Positions 62,412 to 64,000 of a DNA stretch of 64,000 nt are shown one piece after another. Each line of letters opens with the position of its first letter. Positions within the stretch are counted from its first letter, which is position 1. Made by a program: the position numbers and the translations under genes. The notes beneath the pieces were generated by a model. That model had not been told where the DNA came from and did not search any database. It saw nothing but the letters and a program-made list of their open reading frames with translations. This stretch comes from an uncultured Collinsella sp. (lineage in GTDB: Bacteria; Actinomycetota; Coriobacteriia; Coriobacteriales; Coriobacteriaceae). The stretch is taken from positions 1-64,000 of the forward strand of contig CABUJH010000003.1 in NCBI GenBank assembly GCA_902491895.1, in the 5' to 3' direction.

Positions 62412-62537
62412 GGGGACAGGTTAATCTGCACCAACGTCTTGAAGTTGCGGTGGAATACGGACTGTTTTGGCCTTTTGAGCGGCTTTTCAGTCCCTATTTC
62501 ACCGCAACTCATGATTGGTGCAAAGTAACCTGACCCC
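62412..62537. repeat. Family C arms bracketing a family B repeat
   Basis: Left arm GGGGACAGGTTAATCTGCACC (from 62412) and right arm GGTGCAAAGTAACCTGACCCC (to 62537) are imperfect inverted copies; family B copy 3 (62443-62509) lies between them. This suggests that one palindromic element inserted into another. Confidence 0.82.
62443..62509. repeat. Family B palindromic repeat, copy 3 (67 nt)
   Basis: Same length and end sequences as copies 1 and 2; centre nearly that of copy 1 (GGAATACGGACTGTTTTG...CAGTCCCTATTTC), so copies 1 and 3 are closer to each other than to copy 2. Confidence 0.92.
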
Positions 62538-62647
62538 AATGCACCAGAGCGAGGAGTGTCCCTGGGTGCCGGCAGAAAAGGAACGTCCCTAAGTGCCGCA
62601 TAAATACCGTTTATCGGAGAAAAAATACCGTTCGCCGGTCATAATGA

Positions 62648-62675
62648 TTGTTCCGGCTTTGGGCTTGTCTACAAT
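62648..62675 (+). promoter_or_regulatory. Candidate promoter of the EIIA gene
   Basis: TTGTTC (62648-62653), 16-base spacer, TACAAT (62670-62675). The leader that follows (62676-62812) contains GGTTA...TAACC (62704-62735) and other weak stems that could form an antiterminator target for the BglG-like protein encoded downstream; I could not fold a convincing terminator. Two AAATACCGTT direct copies lie just upstream (62602-62632). Confidence 0.4.
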
Positions 62676-62812
62676 AACCTCAGTGAAAAGAAATGCGGAA
62701 GGTTACCGAGTCCCTTGGACGTGGGCCTAACCAAAGTCTTTGATCGCGTGCGTCTCAAGGGGCGCATTCGATTGATTTTGGTTGGGCTATATTTATGAAG
62801 GGACATGCCACC

Positions 62813-63325
62813 ATGGGTTTCTTTTCTCGCCTGATGGGCGGTTCGGATGAGCAGACGACTGCGGCTTCCGAGTTCGAAATCCTCGCTCCCGTTTCCGGCG
62901 AGCTTGTTCATCTGGAAAATACCAATGACCCTGCTTTTAGCAGCCGTGCCGTGGGCGATGGCGTTGCCGTGGTTCCCCAAGAGGGAACGGTGTGCGCTCC
63001 TGTTTCCGGCACCGTCGCGGCGCTGTTTCCGACTGAGCACGCGCTGGGCATCATGTCCGACGACAGCTCTGCTCAGGTGATGCTGCATATCGGAATCGAT
63101 ACTGTTAAGCTTGAGGGCAAGGGCTTCCACGCGCTTGTTGCCCAGGGTGACCATGTCGACGCGGGCCAGCCCCTCGTCGAGGTCGATTTCGACGCGGTCC
63201 GCGCCGCCGGCTTCGATCCCACGGTCTTCGTTATCGTGTGCGAGCGCTCGGAGAACTCGACTCTTCGTGAGCATGCTTCCGGCCCTGTTGCTGCTAAAGA
63301 GCCTGTCATCTGGCTTTCCGAGTAA
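62813..63325 (+). CDS. PTS glucose-type EIIA (Crr-like) protein
   Basis: 170 residues, single cytoplasmic EIIA domain of the glucose/sucrose family. The phosphoryl-accepting histidine is H92 in VMLHIGIDTVKL; the other typical histidine-containing segment lies in VCAPVSGTV...FPTEHALGI (H near 76). The N-terminal ILAPVSGELVHLE and C-terminal VFVIVCERSENSTL fit the family. It takes phosphate from HPr and passes it to sugar permeases. I chose ATG 62813 (GAAGGGA nine bases upstream); an ATG at 62795 would add six residues. An antiterminator gene starts about 20 bases after its stop. Confidence 0.93.
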   Translation: MGFFSRLMGGSDEQTTAASEFEILAPVSGELVHLENTNDPAFSSRAVGDGVAVVPQEGTVCAPVSGTVAALFPTEHALGIMSDDSSAQVMLHIGIDTVKLEGKGFHALVAQGDHVDAGQPLVEVDFDAVRAAGFDPTVFVIVCERSENSTLREHASGPVAAKEPVIWLSE

Positions 63326-63343
63326 ATTTTTGTGGCGGGTACC

Positions 63344-64000
63344 GTGGTTATCAAGCGAGTTTTTAACAACAACGTCGCAATGGTCACTTCGGACGATGGC
63401 TCCGAGCTCATCGTCATCGGTCGAGGCCTCTGCTTTGGCCGTCATGCCGGCGATGCCATCGACGAGGCGTCGATCGAAAAGACCTACGCGTTGCAGGAGG
63501 GAACTTCTCAGGACTCGCGTACGATTGACCGCTTGGCACATCTTTTGGAGTCCATCCCCACCGTCAACCTCGTGATTGCCGAGGACATTGTTCAGATGCT
63601 CCGTCGAGAGCTCAATGTTGATATCAACGACAAGATTCTCATTGCTCTCGCAGACCATATCAGCCTTGCTTTGGAGCGCGAGCGCAAGGGCGTCTCCTGT
63701 GAGAATCCGTTGCTGCTCGAGATCCAGCAGTTCTATCGCAAGGAGTATGCACTTGCGGGCCGTGCGCTGCAGATTATCAAGGAGTATATGGGCATCCAGA
63801 TGAGCGAAGAAGAGCAGGGTTTCATTACCTTGCATATCGTCAACGCCACCATGCCGCAACGCTCCGACCGTTTGATTGTTTCGGTCCAGCTTGTTCGCGA
63901 CGTGCTCGCGATTGTTTCCGAGCGCTATGCTACGACCCTCGATGACACCTCGTTGCCCTATGAGCGTTTCGTCCGCCACCTGCAGTTTTTCGCACAGCGG
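63344..64000 (+). CDS. BglG/LicT-type PTS transcription antiterminator (3' end outside window)
   Basis: The frame is open to the window edge: about 219 residues visible. Residues 1-55 are the RNA-binding CAT domain (VIKRVFNNNVAMV, GRGLCFGRHAGDAI), then the first PRD domain with the regulated histidine in IDRLAHLLE and ALADHISLALERE, then PRD2 beginning at FITLHIVNATMPQ. GTG 63344 aligns with the usual start of such proteins (MxIKKVxNNN); GTG 63332 is possible. It would bind a RAT hairpin in PTS leader RNAs, and its phosphorylation by EII/HPr controls activity. EIIA just upstream makes autoregulation of this operon likely. Confidence 0.9.
   Translation, partial: MVIKRVFNNNVAMVTSDDGSELIVIGRGLCFGRHAGDAIDEASIEKTYALQEGTSQDSRTIDRLAHLLESIPTVNLVIAEDIVQMLRRELNVDINDKILIALADHISLALERERKGVSCENPLLLEIQQFYRKEYALAGRALQIIKEYMGIQMSEEEQGFITLHIVNATMPQRSDRLIVSVQLVRDVLAIVSERYATTLDDTSLPYERFVRHLQFFAQR

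Overview
The window looks like a chromosomal segment of a GC-rich gut actinobacterium of the class Coriobacteriia, most likely Collinsella or a close relative. This is inferred from protein resemblance (ftsEX, rnr, smpB, gltBD, split transketolase), the GC-rich codon use and the actinobacterial-type tRNA-Glu; no database search was run.

Region 1 (1-26.6 kb) is mostly housekeeping: the end of a split transketolase, ftsE-ftsX, RNase R, a lone serine recombinase, a VanZ-like protein, an ArsC/Spx-type protein, tRNA-Gln and tRNA-Glu, a TPR protein with smpB, a flavin reductase with rubredoxin, an NRAMP transporter, glutamate synthase gltB-gltD, an amidohydrolase, and a copA-copZ-csoR copper operon with a clear CsoR-type palindrome. 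Between these sit a 57-nt hairpin repeat family (family A) and other palindromic repeats. One gene, an AbiEi/DUF559-like nuclease at 19.9-21.0 kb, is bracketed closely on both sides by family A hairpins.

Region 2 (27.0-59.5 kb) is the unusual part. It holds three Ser/Thr kinases (two with a C-terminal membrane anchor, one giant with 12 N-terminal ETVTV-type repeats and several membrane segments), two FHA proteins, a PP2C phosphatase, a ClpB-like AAA+ protein with a degenerate first ATPase domain, an NrdG-like radical SAM activase, zinc-ribbon and membrane proteins, an EF-hand/LRR-like membrane pair, a TIR-domain protein, a membrane Rossmann/RyR-like protein, a GNAT enzyme, and a secreted coiled-coil/CAP/LPXTG protein. 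One gene of the long plus-strand operon is cut by a single in-frame TAG. A 12-bp palindrome, TGTTGCGCAACA, lies upstream of every transcription unit I can define here, nine near-identical copies in all, so the island is probably one regulon. Hairpin arrays border the island (26.65-26.95, 30.56-30.77 and 59.56-59.86 kb).

Region 3 (60.1-64 kb) returns to housekeeping: a DEAD-box RNA helicase with an Arg/Gly-rich tail, nested palindromic repeats, a PTS glucose-type EIIA protein, and the start of a BglG/LicT-type antiterminator that runs off the window.

The two leading candidates for undescribed biology are the kinase/FHA/PP2C/AAA+/radical SAM island with its shared operator, and the regularly spaced (about 81-nt period) hairpin arrays with their associated nuclease-like gene.
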